A stretch of DNA of 64,000 nt, from assembly GCA_965153455.1 (NCBI GenBank), contig OZ234497.1:18345872-18409871 (forward strand), given 5' to 3'. The notes under the pieces were generated by a model. That model was not told the DNA's origin and made no database searches. It worked only from the letters and a program-made list of their open reading frames with translations. Source of the DNA: Sphagnum compactum. Taxonomy: Eukaryota; Bryophyta; Sphagnopsida; Sphagnales. A program made the position numbers and the translations under genes. Shown piece by piece: positions 13,015-27,400 of this stretch. The first letter of the stretch is position 1, and each line of letters starts with the position of its first letter.

Positions 13015-14984
13015 TTTTTCCTACTACGTGTAGAAACTGTACAGTGGCCGTGCACTCAAAGCAAACCATGCCAAGGACTCCAATTTCCCTTGAGCATTAG
13101 AATCTAATGATCAGCTATTCACACTGCCCCCTGGAGCCCGAAGCTTTGAAAATATATATACTAATTGTTGAGCAAGTTCGTGCCACATTGTGCATAATGG
13201 AGGTTCACAGTGTGCGCCAAAATGGCCCTTCATAGCTGGACAATGCCATTCACTGTAGTGTCAGACATTTGAAAGGACATTACTTGAAATGTACATAGGA
13301 CCATACACATCACAACCAGTAGGACTATTCATGCAACAAGGGGAAATGCCGTTGAAAGTTCAAAGTACTTGGTTGTGTTTCAATTGCCCATTGAAACTTC
13401 AGGTACACCTATATAAGATAACTCAAACTGAAACAATGACCTGACAGTAAACTTCTAACAATTTGTTATCAATTACATACAATAAAATTTCCATTGAAGC
13501 TTTCGCATTTTCATAATCTTTCCATTGAGTTTGGAGAAAAAAGGTGTACAAATAATAATGAAATATCACCTTGAAAAGATCACACATTTTTTGAAATTGC
13601 ATTGTTCAACAAACAACAATCTAGCAAACAAAATTAAGCAAATCATATGACTCTATATTATACCTTTCATGGCTAGAATAGGTGAATATGAAAAATAAAT
13701 ATGCACCAATGAATAAAGTATTCATACATAATCTTATCTGACTTGATTAATATTCAAATTGACACAAATTTAGAATAAGTTTAAGTGTAGTCTATATTCA
13801 TTTTTTTTTTAAATCAGGTTTCTTTTTTGGGGGGCTTTATTTCCTTTTGTTCAATGTAGGAAAAGAAATCAACAAAGTCCATTCCTTTTAACATTTAACA
13901 CCTTTACAAATTGTTTTAATGATTCTAGACGTTCTCTTCCTATCTCTTTTTCTTTTTGAAGCACAATAGCAGACCTGACTATTTCCTTTTCATTTGTCAA
14001 AGTTTGGTGGGCTCAATGTTAGTATGATTTGCATAGGGAAATATTTGTGTAGCCTATATCCAAGAGGGATAAATTTGTATATAACCACTCCTTTGATGAT
14101 AAATATTCACCAATATAGTTGTTAAGTATGATTAATGATCGATAAGTACATTGAGAATGTTCACATCAACATCAAAGGGTTGACATTAAAGACCTAATGC
14201 ACTAAGTCATCCAATCAAAGTAAGAGAACTTTTCTCTTTAGACTTCATTGTATGCCCATATAGGATAAAAAGTAGGTAGGATCTATTATTGGCATAAGAT
14301 CCCTCTCACTCTTAAGAAGTTGGCATAAGAATCCTCGGTGTCTTACACCTAGTTTTTTTTGTCCTGCATAACTTTTGGCCTGTTGCTGTAATGTGCACTA
14401 GTGTTGAACATTCCCAAAATGTGGAGTCAGACTCAGAGACTGCATCATCCTAGGCCCCTTATTTTGGGAGGGGGCTTACCCTACACATTCACCACAAATG
14501 GCAAGCTCTCTAGCAAGCAACCAATCATGCACCCATTATAGTAAAAATCCTTGGATTCAGTATTATAGGCATTGAATGAGCTAGCAGATCTTTAAATTGA
14601 GTCTTACTGTACAAAAGTGTTGGGAGTGCAATGAAGTCAATCTTATTTGAAGTCCTGTTCCATGCTGCAGCTATAGCAATCAATGTGGTCCCATTCCAAT
14701 CTACAGCTACACCAGCCGAAGTTGATATGCCTTATTAAGTTCTTTTAAGCAGGTTGCTGCTGATTAAAAACAAAATTTCGAGATGCTCCTGATCGAGAAG
14801 AAAAACCCCTGATCTCCTTCTCTTCATAAACAAGCTAAATGACCATAGTTGAATGGCCCAAAGTGGCGATCAGCCACAAGAAGAGGATTTGGCTAGATTT
14901 GGCTACAAGACAAGTAGATTACTAGAATTTTTTGAAATCATGTTATATTTTTGTGACTTTCAAGAATCTACTATCTAAATTTTT

Positions 14985-15145
14985 TTGATTTGACTAAGAA
15001 ATTTTCAAAAAAAATTGGCACATTTTAGCAGATTTTGTGAAGGAGAATGAAACATCTTTTGAAATATTTGGGAACATTTTATTTGTCAAAATGAAATTTT
15101 CAGAATGAAATTATTCTTTGACAGAGATCTGGTGAACCTGAAGGG
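14985..15145 (-). repeat. R2 dispersed repeat (inverted)
   Basis: GAATGAAACATCTTTTGAAA and CAGAGATCTGGTGAACC parallel the copy at 4180-4335, over about 150 bp with small indels. Confidence 0.5.
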
Positions 15146-15281
15146 GTTTCTGTGTGTTTCTTGACAAATATCCTACAATCTAAAAATGTGAAAGTGCTAA
15201 GACGATAGCCTTCTCTTAAATAAAGCATTAACCTTTTTGTTTTGCCTTGTATATTTTCCTTTTTCAATTTCTTTTTAGTCC

Positions 15282-15300
15282 ATCTATCTATCTATCTATC
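15282..15300. repeat. CTAT microsatellite
   Basis: Nearly five tandem CTAT units. Confidence 0.9.
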
Positions 15301-16739
15301 CCCTCAGTGCCACTGTCAATAATTGTGGCACAATAATTTTCTCTCATTTCCATGTAACTTTAAAACATCTTCTCTCCTTTACACTACACACGCGATGATG
15401 ATTAAGGATAAAGAAATCTTTGAAATACAAGAAAATGTTGGAAAGGAAAAAAAAAAAAAAAGGGGTCATGAAGATGCTCTAGAGAGTGGAAGAAATCTTC
15501 CAACTGTAAGAGAGCTCTCAGAAATAATCTTCTTGACAATGGACCACGGTTGTCAAATAACAAAGGAAAAAAAACCCAATGCTTTATAATATATTTGCTT
15601 AAAAATTTCTTCCCAAGCTCGTGAAACACACGTTAATATACATGTCTGAGGATGCTCATCACTTCTGCTATAGCTCAAAATCGGGGAAAAAAATAAATAA
15701 CAAGAACAGATGCAAATTAGAAAGTGTACCACCACCACCTTTCCAGAAATGAGCTCCTTGCCGAGTCATCTATTGATAGGCCTGGAGTGAACCTGCACCT
15801 TCACTGGTAGTCTTGTAGAGTGGTGAAGAACCCAAAAAAGAGTTTTAGGTTGCTTCTAAACATTGTCACTAGGGTATCCTCTGTGAAGTATAGTATTTTC
15901 ATAAGGTGGAATGAAAGGGCGTTGTTTCAGATACGTACAATATCTCAAAAATATCATGCAAAAAGTAGTTTGCTTTTATTCCACCTTTTGAAATCATGAT
16001 ATAAAGTATACATGTTATATATTATATGTCACTTTGCCTAGAAAATTAGGCCACGGGTAGGTAACATTTGTGTGCATATTTTGATATGTATTGGCACCAA
16101 TAGAATAATAACAACTCACTAGGATGTTTGTCACTTGACTGAATTGAAAAAAATTGTTCATATTTCCAAATACATATTTTTTGGTTATCACATTCATTGT
16201 GTGATTTCTCTATATGCTCAAAATGATTGGTACAAGTGCTTTATAAAGTTTTGAAGTGAAAATTTTAATGATGAAGTGGCATAATGCTCAGTTTATTGAT
16301 TTTTTTGCGATATTTGTCTTATTCTTTATATTGTAGAATATTTGCTAAAGTTAATATGAGGCATCGCATGTCTAAAGTTTTGAATTGTGAATGTAACTCT
16401 TCCTCATTGATGATTATATAAGGTACAAGTTATGTGAACCCACTAAGGTTACTTCTTTCCCAATCATGGCTTCCATTTTGCAACTAACCCATGAGCATTC
16501 CAAAATACACAAACCATTAAAATATTTGATATTTTTTTGTTCACCCTAAAAAATTGGCACCTATGTGGAATAATAGGACACAAGTTCATGGAATGTCCAT
16601 GTTTTTTTAAAAATGAAAAATAAATTTCAAGGTAAAACAATATAGCAAAATGATAGAAGTGAAGACCATTACTGTCAACATGGTAGCAATTGTTGCCATT
16701 TGTAATAAGCATGTTAAGCAACAAGTGTTAACTAAATGT

Positions 16740-17110
16740 ACCTTTAGACATAACCTAAATAATAGTTAGGTAGGTATGTAGGCCTAGGTAGGTAGGTAGG
16801 CTTAAATTGCCTACCTACTTATCTACCTAACCTAGGTAATAACTAAATTAATGGGTAGATAAGCATAGGCTACCTACTTACTTAGGTCTACCTACCTAGC
16901 CTACATAGTAACTAGGTAGGTATGTAAACCTAGGTACCTACCTAGCCTAGGTAATAAATAGGTAGGTAGGCTTATGTAAGTAAATGGGCTTAGGTTACCT
17001 ACCTATTTAGGTTTAGGTACCAAGCTTAAATAGTAATTAGGTATGTAGGTAGGTTCAAATAAGTAAGTAGACCCTAGCTACCTACCTAGCCAAGGTAGTA
17101 ATTAGCTAAT
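16740..17110. repeat. TAGG/CCTA palindromic tandem array
   Basis: About five units of 45-85 bp, each opening with TAATA/TAACT/TAATT. Each runs from TAGGTAGGTAGG-type sequence into CCTACCTACC-type sequence, so each can fold on itself. Confidence 0.65.
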
Positions 17111-17498
17111 TTGACCTATTAATTAACATAGGATATTTGAATTGTTTAAAAACCATTGATTAAAAATCATTGGTCATTTTGATTAAGCATGTCATTTTGT
17201 TTTGTTGAACTTGAATCATGTCCCACTTGACTAGAACCCATTGACCATTTTGATTAAGGTCATCAATTTTTTGTTCAACTTGATTATATTTTCAATTTAA
17301 TAAATAATCAAATAGGTGATTATAATCAAGTGCACTAATTTAAAAATACACATGTCATTTAAACCCTAGGCCTCTTATCAAAGTGGACATATTCATTAGT
17401 CAAGTTGATCAAAACAATCAACTTGGATAACTTTTAAAACCATGAATTATAATAATGATAGGTCACATTATAAATTTTGTAGATGAAATATTTATAGA

Positions 17499-18955
17499 TT
17501 AGAACAGGCAAATGATGGAGATAAAATGTACTTTAAATCTTGGAAAGTTATTTAAAACAACTCCGGATTTCAAGAAGCATATGTTACAAAACTTGAAACT
17601 TGTGAAAACACATGTATTTATTATGGCAGTAGAAAAGGCACATGTGGACATTGTTGTATTGGATCTACACATGATTGTTATATAGGTACATGTGGGGAAA
17701 AACATTATTGATGACACACTTCTAAATGGAAGGGTCAATGTCAACATTATTACGTTTGAAGACCCAATTCGGTTTATTAAAACCAAATCCTATTCCACAC
17801 CACCTATGCATGGCAAATTAGTCCATGATTAAACCATTGGACTAATAGTTTGTAATCTAAAGATTTCCATACACGGAATACCATACATTGTTTTGTTCAT
17901 TGTAATGCAAAATAATGTTGTGGACTCCAATTATTCCATGTTTGTTTAAATGTCCTTAAATACATGACACGAAGGTTACCCATGAGAGCATGAGGGTAAC
18001 AATGTATTTATCGTTTAAGGAAATGGGATAATAAGGACTAATTTTGTCAATAAATGGCTAGGAAATCAAATCAAGGAACCACATGTGTTCATTTGTTATG
18101 ACTTTTAAGGACTTTAAAATGAAGAGGAAAATGTCATGTTTGATGTAAAATAGAAAATATTTTCCATTAGCACAATTGGGTAGAAACATGAGAAAAGGAA
18201 CCACAATTGCCTCCTTCATGAATGTTAATTCATGGAATATTTTAATAAAAAGTCTTCAAAAAATATCTTTCAATTTTTTATTTAAAAATTAATACTATTA
18301 TGTTAAAGGTTTTCTTAAACTTTTGTCAAAAATAAATCACACCATTTCATGTGAATAATGGACCTACATCACAAACTTCCTTAAGCAAAATTTCAATATG
18401 ATTATAATGAATCATTATATTTATGTTTCTTTTTCTTTTTTCACATCATTGTTGTGTATTTTTTGTTTTACTATTCTATTGTTGATAAAAAAAATGTTTG
18501 CTGACAATATATAAACATAATGAACAATGGTTTTGACTTATTAATTCCATGATTATGATGATGAAAAGAATAATGGTCATTTTACCATAATTTTCATGAC
18601 AGGAACGTAAAGTTCTACCATTCAAGGAAACTTAAAACTTATATCATTTTTAAAAATAATTATGTTTATGTTGATATTATGACAATAAAATATAATTTTA
18701 ACATTTGTTGAAATAACTAAAAAATGACATTTGATCCAAATTACATTATATACCAGTTCTCATTATTTTTACATAATTATTTTTTCCCAGGAAGTTTGTG
18801 ATGTAGCACTATTTACCGAAATGCGATAAGTAAGGCAATTCGAATATATCTTGACCAATTCTTGAAAATGTTCTTTGATGATCTCATTATCTACAATGAT
18901 ATGGATAACCACTTCTCAAATTGTGTTTTTACAAACGTTTTTTTTTTTTTTGGTT
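17499..18955 (+). mobile_element. Ty3/gypsy retrotransposon ruin (protease and RT fragments)
   Basis: In the plus frames, with several stops, one reads a gag-end/protease segment from about 17514 (CTLNLGKLFK, VGKNIIDDTLLNGRVNVNII). A later block IHGIPYIV...NNVVDSNYSMF follows at about 17860-17945. A reverse-transcriptase block at about 18820-18930 reads AIRIYLDQFLKMFFDDLIIYNDM; the family's YxDD box appears as FFDD. The protease D-x-G site is changed (N-G-R). Integrase and RNase H are not seen. No LTRs were identified. The element is dead and internally deleted. Confidence 0.75.
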
Positions 18956-19359
18956 ATCAATTGATTTTACACTACACAAAAACATGAAAAATATGATTAA
19001 TAAGTGACAAGAACTGTAGTCCTAAACCACAAATATGAATGGCCATGACAGTTGGTACATATGGCTTTGTCATATTTATCATTAGTCACAAAAATAACAT
19101 AATCGGAAATGTCATGACTATGTTGTCCACGACTCCATGACATCTTCTGGCCAAGTTCTAATTTTAATTTATTTTGATTAATGTCTTTTTGCCGCGTGGT
19201 AGCCTAGGATGAATTCAATATTTTATTAACCACTTATGAGTTGACATGTGGCAATCTAGAATAATGAAATTATCTTCCTTGCCCAATTATATAATGTCAC
19301 ATGGAAATCAACTCTTTGTCAAATAATGACACTTGGGACTTAGCTTAAGCCACCTGCTA

Positions 19360-19450
19360 AATTAAGAACCCTATGTTAGACACCCTAGGTTACGTGGCCT
19401 AGCTTACATGCCAAAGCCTAGGGGGCTAGGCTAGGTGTCCTAACATAGGT
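19360..19450. repeat. Imperfect inverted repeat of CCTAGG-rich sequence
   Basis: ATGTTAGACACCCTAGG (from 19372) is partnered by CTAGGTGTCCTAACAT (to 19447), enclosing further CCTAG/CTAGG palindromes. Confidence 0.5.
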
Positions 19451-19539
19451 TAAAAAAAACCTAGGCTATGTTAACCATCTAACTTCCTCTTAGGAAAACT
19501 ATCCCATTTATACTCCCCTAGGAACCTAAGAGGCATATC

Positions 19540-19612
19540 AAGGTAAGAGGACTTGAACCCCTCACCTTCATTTTGATGGGCAAATCCTTTACCATTACAC
19601 CACCACTTTTTT
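19540..19612 (-). mobile_element. tRNA-derived SINE head
   Basis: On the minus strand, an A box TGGTGTAATGGT (19591-19602) and a B box GGTTCAAGTCC (19549-19559) are correctly ordered with a tRNA-like T arm. The acceptor bases (AAAGTGG against TACCTTG) do not pair, so this is not a working tRNA. The SINE body would extend towards lower coordinates. Confidence 0.55.
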
Positions 19613-19799
19613 TTTGTAACAAATGATTTTATCACAACTTATAAAAAATAAGTTTTTTGAACCTTGATTTACCTATGCCACTTTAGGCTAACCTAGGCCA
19701 CCCAACAATCTAACCTAGGCTTCCATTGATTATTTTAAGCAAATCTAGGTTTTCCTACGCTAAACGTAGGTAACTTAGTCTACGTTGGGGCTATTTAGG

Positions 19800-20525
19800 C
19801 TAAACTAATCAATTTATGTTTAACATAGGTTAAATTAAATTACATTAGGCTAAATTTGGCTATACTAAATTATACTTGGTTAAATAGTGTTATACTAGTA
19901 GGTCAAACTTGGCTATACTTGATTATATTATGTTAAACTTGGTTAAAATATGTCATTGAAGGTCAACTTTGCTATAGTAGGTTAAATTTGGCAAAAATAG
20001 GTTATTTAAATTAAACTTGGCTATACTTAACTAAACTAGGTAATATTTAGCTATATTTTATTATATTAAACTAAATCTGGCTAAACTAGATTACTTATGT
20101 TATACTTGGTTATATTATGTTAAACTTGGCTAAAATCTGTTATTTTAAGGTCAACTTGGCTATACAAGGCTAAACTTGGCAAAAGTAAATTATTTAGGTT
20201 AAACTTGGTTATATTTTACTATATTAGGTTTAAATTGGCTATAGTAGGCTAAACTTGGCAAAAGGAGGTTATTTAACGTTCAATTTGGCTACACTAAACT
20301 AAATTTGGCAAAAATAAAATTTTAAGGTTAAATTTGGTTATACTAGGTTAAACTTGGTTAAAGTAGGTTATTTAAGTTAAACTTGGTTATATTAGGCTAA
20401 AACTTGGCTAAACTAAATTATTTAAGTTATGTTTGGTTTTACTAAACTAAACTTGGCTTAAATATGTTATTCATGTTATACTAGGTTATATTAAAATAAA
20501 CTCGGCTAAAATAGGTTGTCTACAC
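19800..20525. repeat. Degenerate short-unit array (GGCTAAACTTGGCTATACTA type)
   Basis: Dozens of variants of TTGGCTA, TAGGTTA, AAACTTGG and TATACTTGG are spaced every 10-25 bases, with no stable longer period. It is noncoding. Confidence 0.6.
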
Positions 20526-20878
20526 ATAATTTATAATCATATAATTACTTATAGTCGTATTTATAATCATGTAGTCCTAATAATGGTTTTAATAAAAAAT
20601 ATGATAATAACTAAAATTCAGATATGATTACATGACTATAATTGGATAGTAATCACAAGTTGTCATAATCATGAAAACCATGTTTTGGTGTAATGCTAAG
20701 GTCTATTATTTCCAAGGAAGGGAAATTGCTAAATCCCAAAAAAATCCAAGCCATTGTTAACAAGCATATGCCAAGTAATCCACAATAAATAAAAATATTC
20801 AATGGTATGGCACAATGTTTTTACAAAATTACATTCAATATGGCTTTAATAATAAAGTTCATGTGAAAAATAGAACTA

Positions 20879-21494
20879 GGGTAAAAACACACTAAGGTGG
20901 AATACTTTTCAACATATGTGAAGTCCATACTAGTGTTAAAATAAAAGTCCATTTTACATTGTAGTAGAATATATTATCCTGCACAAGTCATATGGCAAGG
21001 TTAAACAAATTTTTTTAATTTCTAGACTTTATTAATCTTAGATAATTGTATCAAAAAAAAATCATTAGAAAAATGAGAAGTTGAATTATTAATTCAAATT
21101 AGTAAAAAAAAATTATTAAAAAATTCATATTACATTTGCATAGCTCAATTTATGGTTTTCAAAATCTTTCAAAATTGTCTTCTTTTGTATCAATGGCATC
21201 ACACTATTTATGTGTCCAAAAAAATCACTCAATGAAGCATTTTAATAAATATGATGAATTTATAATCACATGATATGGAATGTGATGCATGGTTTTTGGC
21301 ATTTAAAAAGTTCAATATGTTATGATGACTCAAAATTTATCCATGAAATTCATACAACGTGATCATATCACATATAATATTATTTTTTAAGTCCTTAATT
21401 TTCACATATTATTCATTTATATTTGTTCCATGGCCCATGTTTGATAATCTACAAAGTTGTGACAGGATTACTCCACCTTAATGTGTTTTCACCC
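20879..21494. mobile_element. 616-bp non-autonomous TIR element
   Basis: The left end GGGTAAAAACACACTAAGGT and the right end, reverse-complemented GGGTGAAAACACATTAAGGT, form imperfect terminal inverted repeats of about 25 bp. The inside is AT-rich and noncoding. The superfamily was not determined because no clear target duplication is seen. Confidence 0.7.
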
Positions 21495-24400
21495 ACCACT
21501 TGTATGAACATGAAAATGCCAACATGTATGGAAGTTTATAAAACAAAAGTATGTGGAAGCTCTTATTTTCATATCTCCTAATTGGTAATTGGAGTTTCAT
21601 ACACATGTACATATGCATCTTTATTAATGATTGGAACATTGTTGATTCAAAATCCCATTAGTAAACATGACCAACCAATGGTTTATGTTTCACAATTATT
21701 AAATTGTGTAAAGCATAATTATACCACAATTGAATGTGAAACATAATTTGTTGGGTTTTAAACAAGTGTTCAAAAAGTATCTAACATATTTTTACCAAAA
21801 TGCACAACCTTCCAAAAGTACAACTTCCAAGAAGACAAACCCCAAACCATTGAATCCAAGTTTAAGATATTTTGGAAGTGACTTGAGGAACATAAAAAAA
21901 TAGCATGTATGTTTCAACAATTGATGGCATACAACTAGTAGTGGCAAAATTTGGTTGCATTAAGGCTAGATAATAATCACACTTGACAAGAGAAGGAATA
22001 GTTGGAATTAACATATCAACAATGGAAGACTTTGTTTGACAATCACAAACAAATATTGAAAGCTAATGACCAAAAGATTTTTTTTACAAAGAAATTTGTA
22101 TACTATCAAAACACGAACATAACCATGTGGAAGAACATACATAAAGATATGATAAGCTCATGATTAGAACAATAAAATTGGAAAAGGATAATCAACATTA
22201 TGAACAATACGAGTAGACACTTAATGCACAAGTGGAGCAAACACGTGTTAAAGTTGTTAGCCTTGATAGATTGGACTTCTAGACTAATCCTTGAAGACAT
22301 AACTATTATAGAAGCAATTGATCCAATAGTTGAAAGCCAATCTAAATTTGATTACACAATAAGCAAGTGTTTTCAAAATTTAGAAGGAACAAGACATAGT
22401 AGTTGAAAGTTCTTGAAAACAACAAGAGATGTAGAATGAAAAATAATAAGTTGCAATTGATTGTAGACAATTTCTAAAAGATCCAACCATACGTTTCCTT
22501 GCATAGGTTTAATCCATTTAATGAAATAGAATTTGAGATTATATTCATTAGAATTCAAAATCAAGCTTTTCATAACATAGAAACAAAACCACTACAATTG
22601 TAGTTAGATGTCTAAGGTGTTTTGTCCAAAGGGACTAGATCCATAAGGCTATTGAGTCTTATAGGGAAGGTGAGAAATTGTAAACATAAGCTTCAAGATT
22701 GTGCATAAACTTGAACTTCAAGTTGTTGACACAAATTTAGTTCAATAATAAGAGGTGTTGATGTAAGTGGATGCATAAGCATAAGTACAAACATCAATTA
22801 TGTTTATAATGGAAGTGGTAGGTCAAACTATTGCCAAATAGGAATAGCAAGTGTTGTTAATGCATCAACAAGTGCTAGTAGTACAAGAGCACCAACCATT
22901 TTCGGTGGTAATACAACAAGTGCAACAACACATCCCAAGGTCACAAAAGTCTCCCCAAGTCCTTATTACTCAATAAGTACATGCATAGGTACCATGCATA
23001 GATGTTGGGGTGTTGTGTTGAACCCATTCACTATAAAAAATGTAGGATTTAACCCAATTGTCACTAGGTGATTAAGATCAAATCTAGTGGTGGACAATCA
23101 TGGACGGTTGTGGACACCCAATATTACTTTTAGGTCGACTTATGTTGTAAGATGAAATCACATTGTAATCCAATTGCAATCCAATCAATGAAATATTCTT
23201 AGTTGTCAATGCTTGTTCAAATTTAAAAGGAGATATGGTTGTGGGGATGATTAATATTACTTTAGCCCAAGCATGGATGGCCAAGATCGAACCCGGTTGT
23301 TAAAGGTTGTGTTTAGGTGCATTGTTGATTCCAGTTACTATTAAATGGGTGGGATCAAGCTAGTTGATATCGAACAACTGATATCAATCGTAGATGACCA
23401 TGATTGAGTCCAAGTTGACTATCAATTGCTAGTTGTAATCTTGTTGTAATCTTGTCATAATCTTGTTGCGATCTTATCAAAATACAATCCCAATTGACTA
23501 ACATTCTATTGGGGAAATTATTCCTAGTTGCCAAGAGATGGTTAAAATCAAAAAAAGACCTAGTCATTGTGAGACAACGGATATCAATTTAGTTCAAGCA
23601 TGAATGACTAAAGTCAAACCTAGTTGCTAAAAGTCATGATTGGATGCCCTATGAATTCAGGTTGCTTTCATATGGGTAACATTTTACCCTTTCATCACCA
23701 AACGGCCGAAATCAATTATGGTGGTCAATTCGATCATTCTTGAATGAATTTAGGTCCAAATTGATTATTGTCAAATGACCAAAACATATCCAAGTTGGAC
23801 TCGGACGAATGAAATCAAATTGGTTTCATATAATTGTTTTCAAGTGCCCTTATCAAACTAGACCAATAGGTAATTTGATTACTTTTAAACAATTGAAATT
23901 AATTCATTCGGATGGTGTTGATGAAGCCCATTCATTGTGCAATAGCATTGTGCTTTGAGAAGTGTTTATACAATTGTTTTTGTGATTGGACCATGTGTGG
24001 ATGGTAGTCCATGTTGAACAAACAAGTTAACCAATCCATGATGTTAATTGAAAAAATGTTGCAACTAGGATGGTAGGATAGTGCATCTAATTTATGTTGT
24101 AACTTATTGTTGATTTTTTTGGTTTGAAGTTGGAAAAAAATGTGGGAAGCTATGAGTTCATTTGTAATTGTGAATTAGTTGTGATGTAGTCACAAGGTCC
24201 AATTGCAAAATTGGCTTATATGTTGTAGTGCATCAAGTTGTTCTCAAATATATAAAAGATGACACTAAATCTCAAAGACAATAGGTGAAATGTCACACAA
24301 GCATATGTGCAACAAGAATTGTAAAATTCCTAGTAGTGTAGGAAGATTTGAATAGTATTTTTCTTTCATGTCCTTATATCTTTAAGTATGGATTTCAATG

Positions 24401-27400
24401 ACAATCTAATTTGTAGGTGGGATACTCTTAAGGAGGCTAGGTTATTAATAGTTTACTATGTAAATATTGACTATGTATTGATTATTAGTTCGGAACTTGA
24501 ACATACTTAATTTCCTTGTTGTTGGGGAAGATTGATTCTTACAACAAGACATGGGTTTTGAATTTTATTTTGAAATTTTGAGTTATGGATTTAGGAGCTT
24601 TTATATTTTGTTTTGTAAGTAATTACATGTTGATGAATTCATGTACAAGTATTTGCTAAGCTTTGTTTTAACCATGTGTTTAGATTTTGGAACATAAGAA
24701 TTCCATTTTAATGTAACTTTTTAATGGTTCAAACAAGTACAAAATCAAAGATGAATCAAAATTACATTATACCATGTATCTTCTCATGGAGATTGATATT
24801 GACCAATTACCATCCTATCATTCGTTGCTATGCATTAATGAAGTTTATGAAGATGTTATGGTCAAATGGTCAATCTTGTTAAAGGTCCAAACATGCATAT
24901 GACTATTGTTGTTCAAATTGCTTGATTTTTTTCTTTTTTCTTTACTACTTTTTAGAATTGGGTTTTCATCTTTTTCCTTTCAGTTGGTATGTGGTTAGAT
25001 TTGGAATTTTTGTAACCTTATTATTGGGTCATTTTTCAATTTTGTTGAGGTTGACTTTAATTGTAATCATGGAGAAGTTTTTGGTATTTATGAAAATAAT
25101 CATATGGAAAATGATGGATGTTTCTTTCATTTGTGCATCATGAAAATATATTGGGTCATTTCAAAATTTGTTATAGTTGTGGGTGTTCCAACTCCAATTT
25201 TACAAATGATATCATGCAAAAAATTTCAAACTTTATTTTTGTAATATGTTATCTAATAGAAATCAAGTCCTTTACACCACATCATAAATGATCGGACCAT
25301 TTTCGAAGTCCATATAAGAAATTGTTGCCAATATTATAGTCTATAAATGTTTGATTTTGAAAGTCCATATCTGTTTTTTTTTCTTGATTATGAAAACTTA
25401 ATGAATGGAATAGATACATATTCAAGTTGATATCCTGAAACTAAGTCCCTATAAAAAAAAAATTGAATGTACCTATCAAATATGCTCATTCAAATGACAA
25501 ACATTCTGCAATTTTTTTCAAAAAGTCCAAAAATTGGTTTACTGATTCTTGTAGAAGCCACCTTCTTTGAAAACATGAAATTGAAAAGAAGGTGACCCTC
25601 ATGACAAATTTACATTTAACATGGTATTTGCATCCCTTCACAAGTTTAATTTTTCAAATTATCTTTTAGATTTAGTGGAAGAATATGATATGTTTTGCTT
25701 GGTAGCTATTATGGATTTGCAAATCATGTGAACAATGGGTGACAATCTGTTGTGTAGATTTGAGGGACATATTTGGTTCAATTCAACTACATTTTTGCAG
25801 TGGGGGAGGAAAAGGCCAAAATTGACAATGTAATCTTTGATGCATTGGAAAAAACATCCCAATGTGCCATTGTATGAAATTGTTTATGCTTGTGTCTTTT
25901 ATGATATCTTAATTTTGTGGAGGTGATCACTAGATGAATATGCATTGATATGTGTGATGTTTTGATCATGGCATGCTCAAGTTGATTTCTAGCTTGAATG
26001 TAATTGTCCTGTTTAATATTTTCAAAGCTTTATTATTTAATTGGCACATGTTTAAACTATTGTGGGTGGGTATATTCACATTTTGCATATTAAAATACAT
26101 TTGCCAATCAATAGTTTTAAAAACTATCATATTTAGACTTTTTTGCCACATTTTTTACATTGTGGTACATTCGGTAGCCACATTAATTCAAGCATGAAAA
26201 AACATGTATCCACATTACCAAACATATGGTGGGTTCTTGCCATATGGTTATGATCATGTATTATTTAACATAATTTCATTACATTTAGAGTTGAATATTT
26301 TCTTACGTGATCAATTGAACTCCCTAGCCAAAAAATGAATGTGCCATCTTTGCAACTAACAAACCAATTTGGTAGCCATCTTTTGCCATTTTGTGAATTT
26401 TTTGGAAAAAGGAACAATTTATCACAAATTCACTATTTTGAAAAAATTGCCCACAAATGAAAAGAAATAAAAGATTGCCAAAATTCACTACAATTACCCA
26501 CAACATGAAAAAATGTTTAAGATATACTTAACGTTTTTCTACTTTCATATTGTGACTATTGCCATATTTGGCAAAATATCCCTATGGATGGTCACCATTC
26601 GAACAAAATGACAAAATAAAAAATAAAAATAAAAAACACTAAACCATCCATTTTACCTTGGGAAAATGAAATAAATAACCTTGAGACATTAAATCCCAAA
26701 AATCAAATTTTAATCTCAGATATACTGCAAAAGCTTTTGTGGTAATATAATAAACCCCCTTTATAATCACACCCATTTTAGTCACATTCTTATTTGTGTC
26801 ACACATTTTTTGATAACCATCCATATTAATAAGAACACCATTCTTTTGAGTCACTACTATCACATTCATTAGTAGCACAAAACATGTACAAAGCTTTTTT
26901 AATAAATGTGACTATAATGAATAAAAACCTCGAACAAATATTAGGGTTTTGTAAATTGCAGTTCCCTTCGACAATGTTAATGTTCCTATTTGTTCAAGTT
27001 GTGCAAACTAACAACAATGAATCTAGTTGAAATAAATAAATAAACAATCAACTTTTTATCATAAACAAACAAAATATTTGTGAGCTTGCTAAGAAAATAA
27101 TAAATTTTAATTATAAAAATATAGTTGACAAGTACACAAGGAGCTCAAACTCAATTAGATCATTACATTAAAACTCGCAAAAATCACAACCTTCTCCAAA
27201 TCTAATAATGCATAGTAAAACTTAAAATAAGCCAGGTCAAGAATTTAAACAATTGTTGGCATCTTTATTCTAGCCTACAAAGTTTGTTTTTTCCTATACT
27301 CACAATGTTGTAAGGCCTTGCATGGAATGTGACTATACACATTTGAATCACAATTCATTAACGTCACAAAAAAAAAAGTGGTCATTGAGGGTTTGATTAT

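Larger units (their letters stand above)
13015..16739. other. 3' flank of copy A, then unassigned sequence
   Basis: About 13050-13290 is homologous to the copy B flank (31000-31030, 31710-31730 and 32045-32240). Beyond that, only R2, a CTAT microsatellite and AT-rich sequence are seen. Confidence 0.5.

Noticed and set aside
19540-19612. Functional tRNA gene
   Set aside because: The acceptor stem does not pair and no sensible anticodon arm forms, so it is kept as a SINE head.
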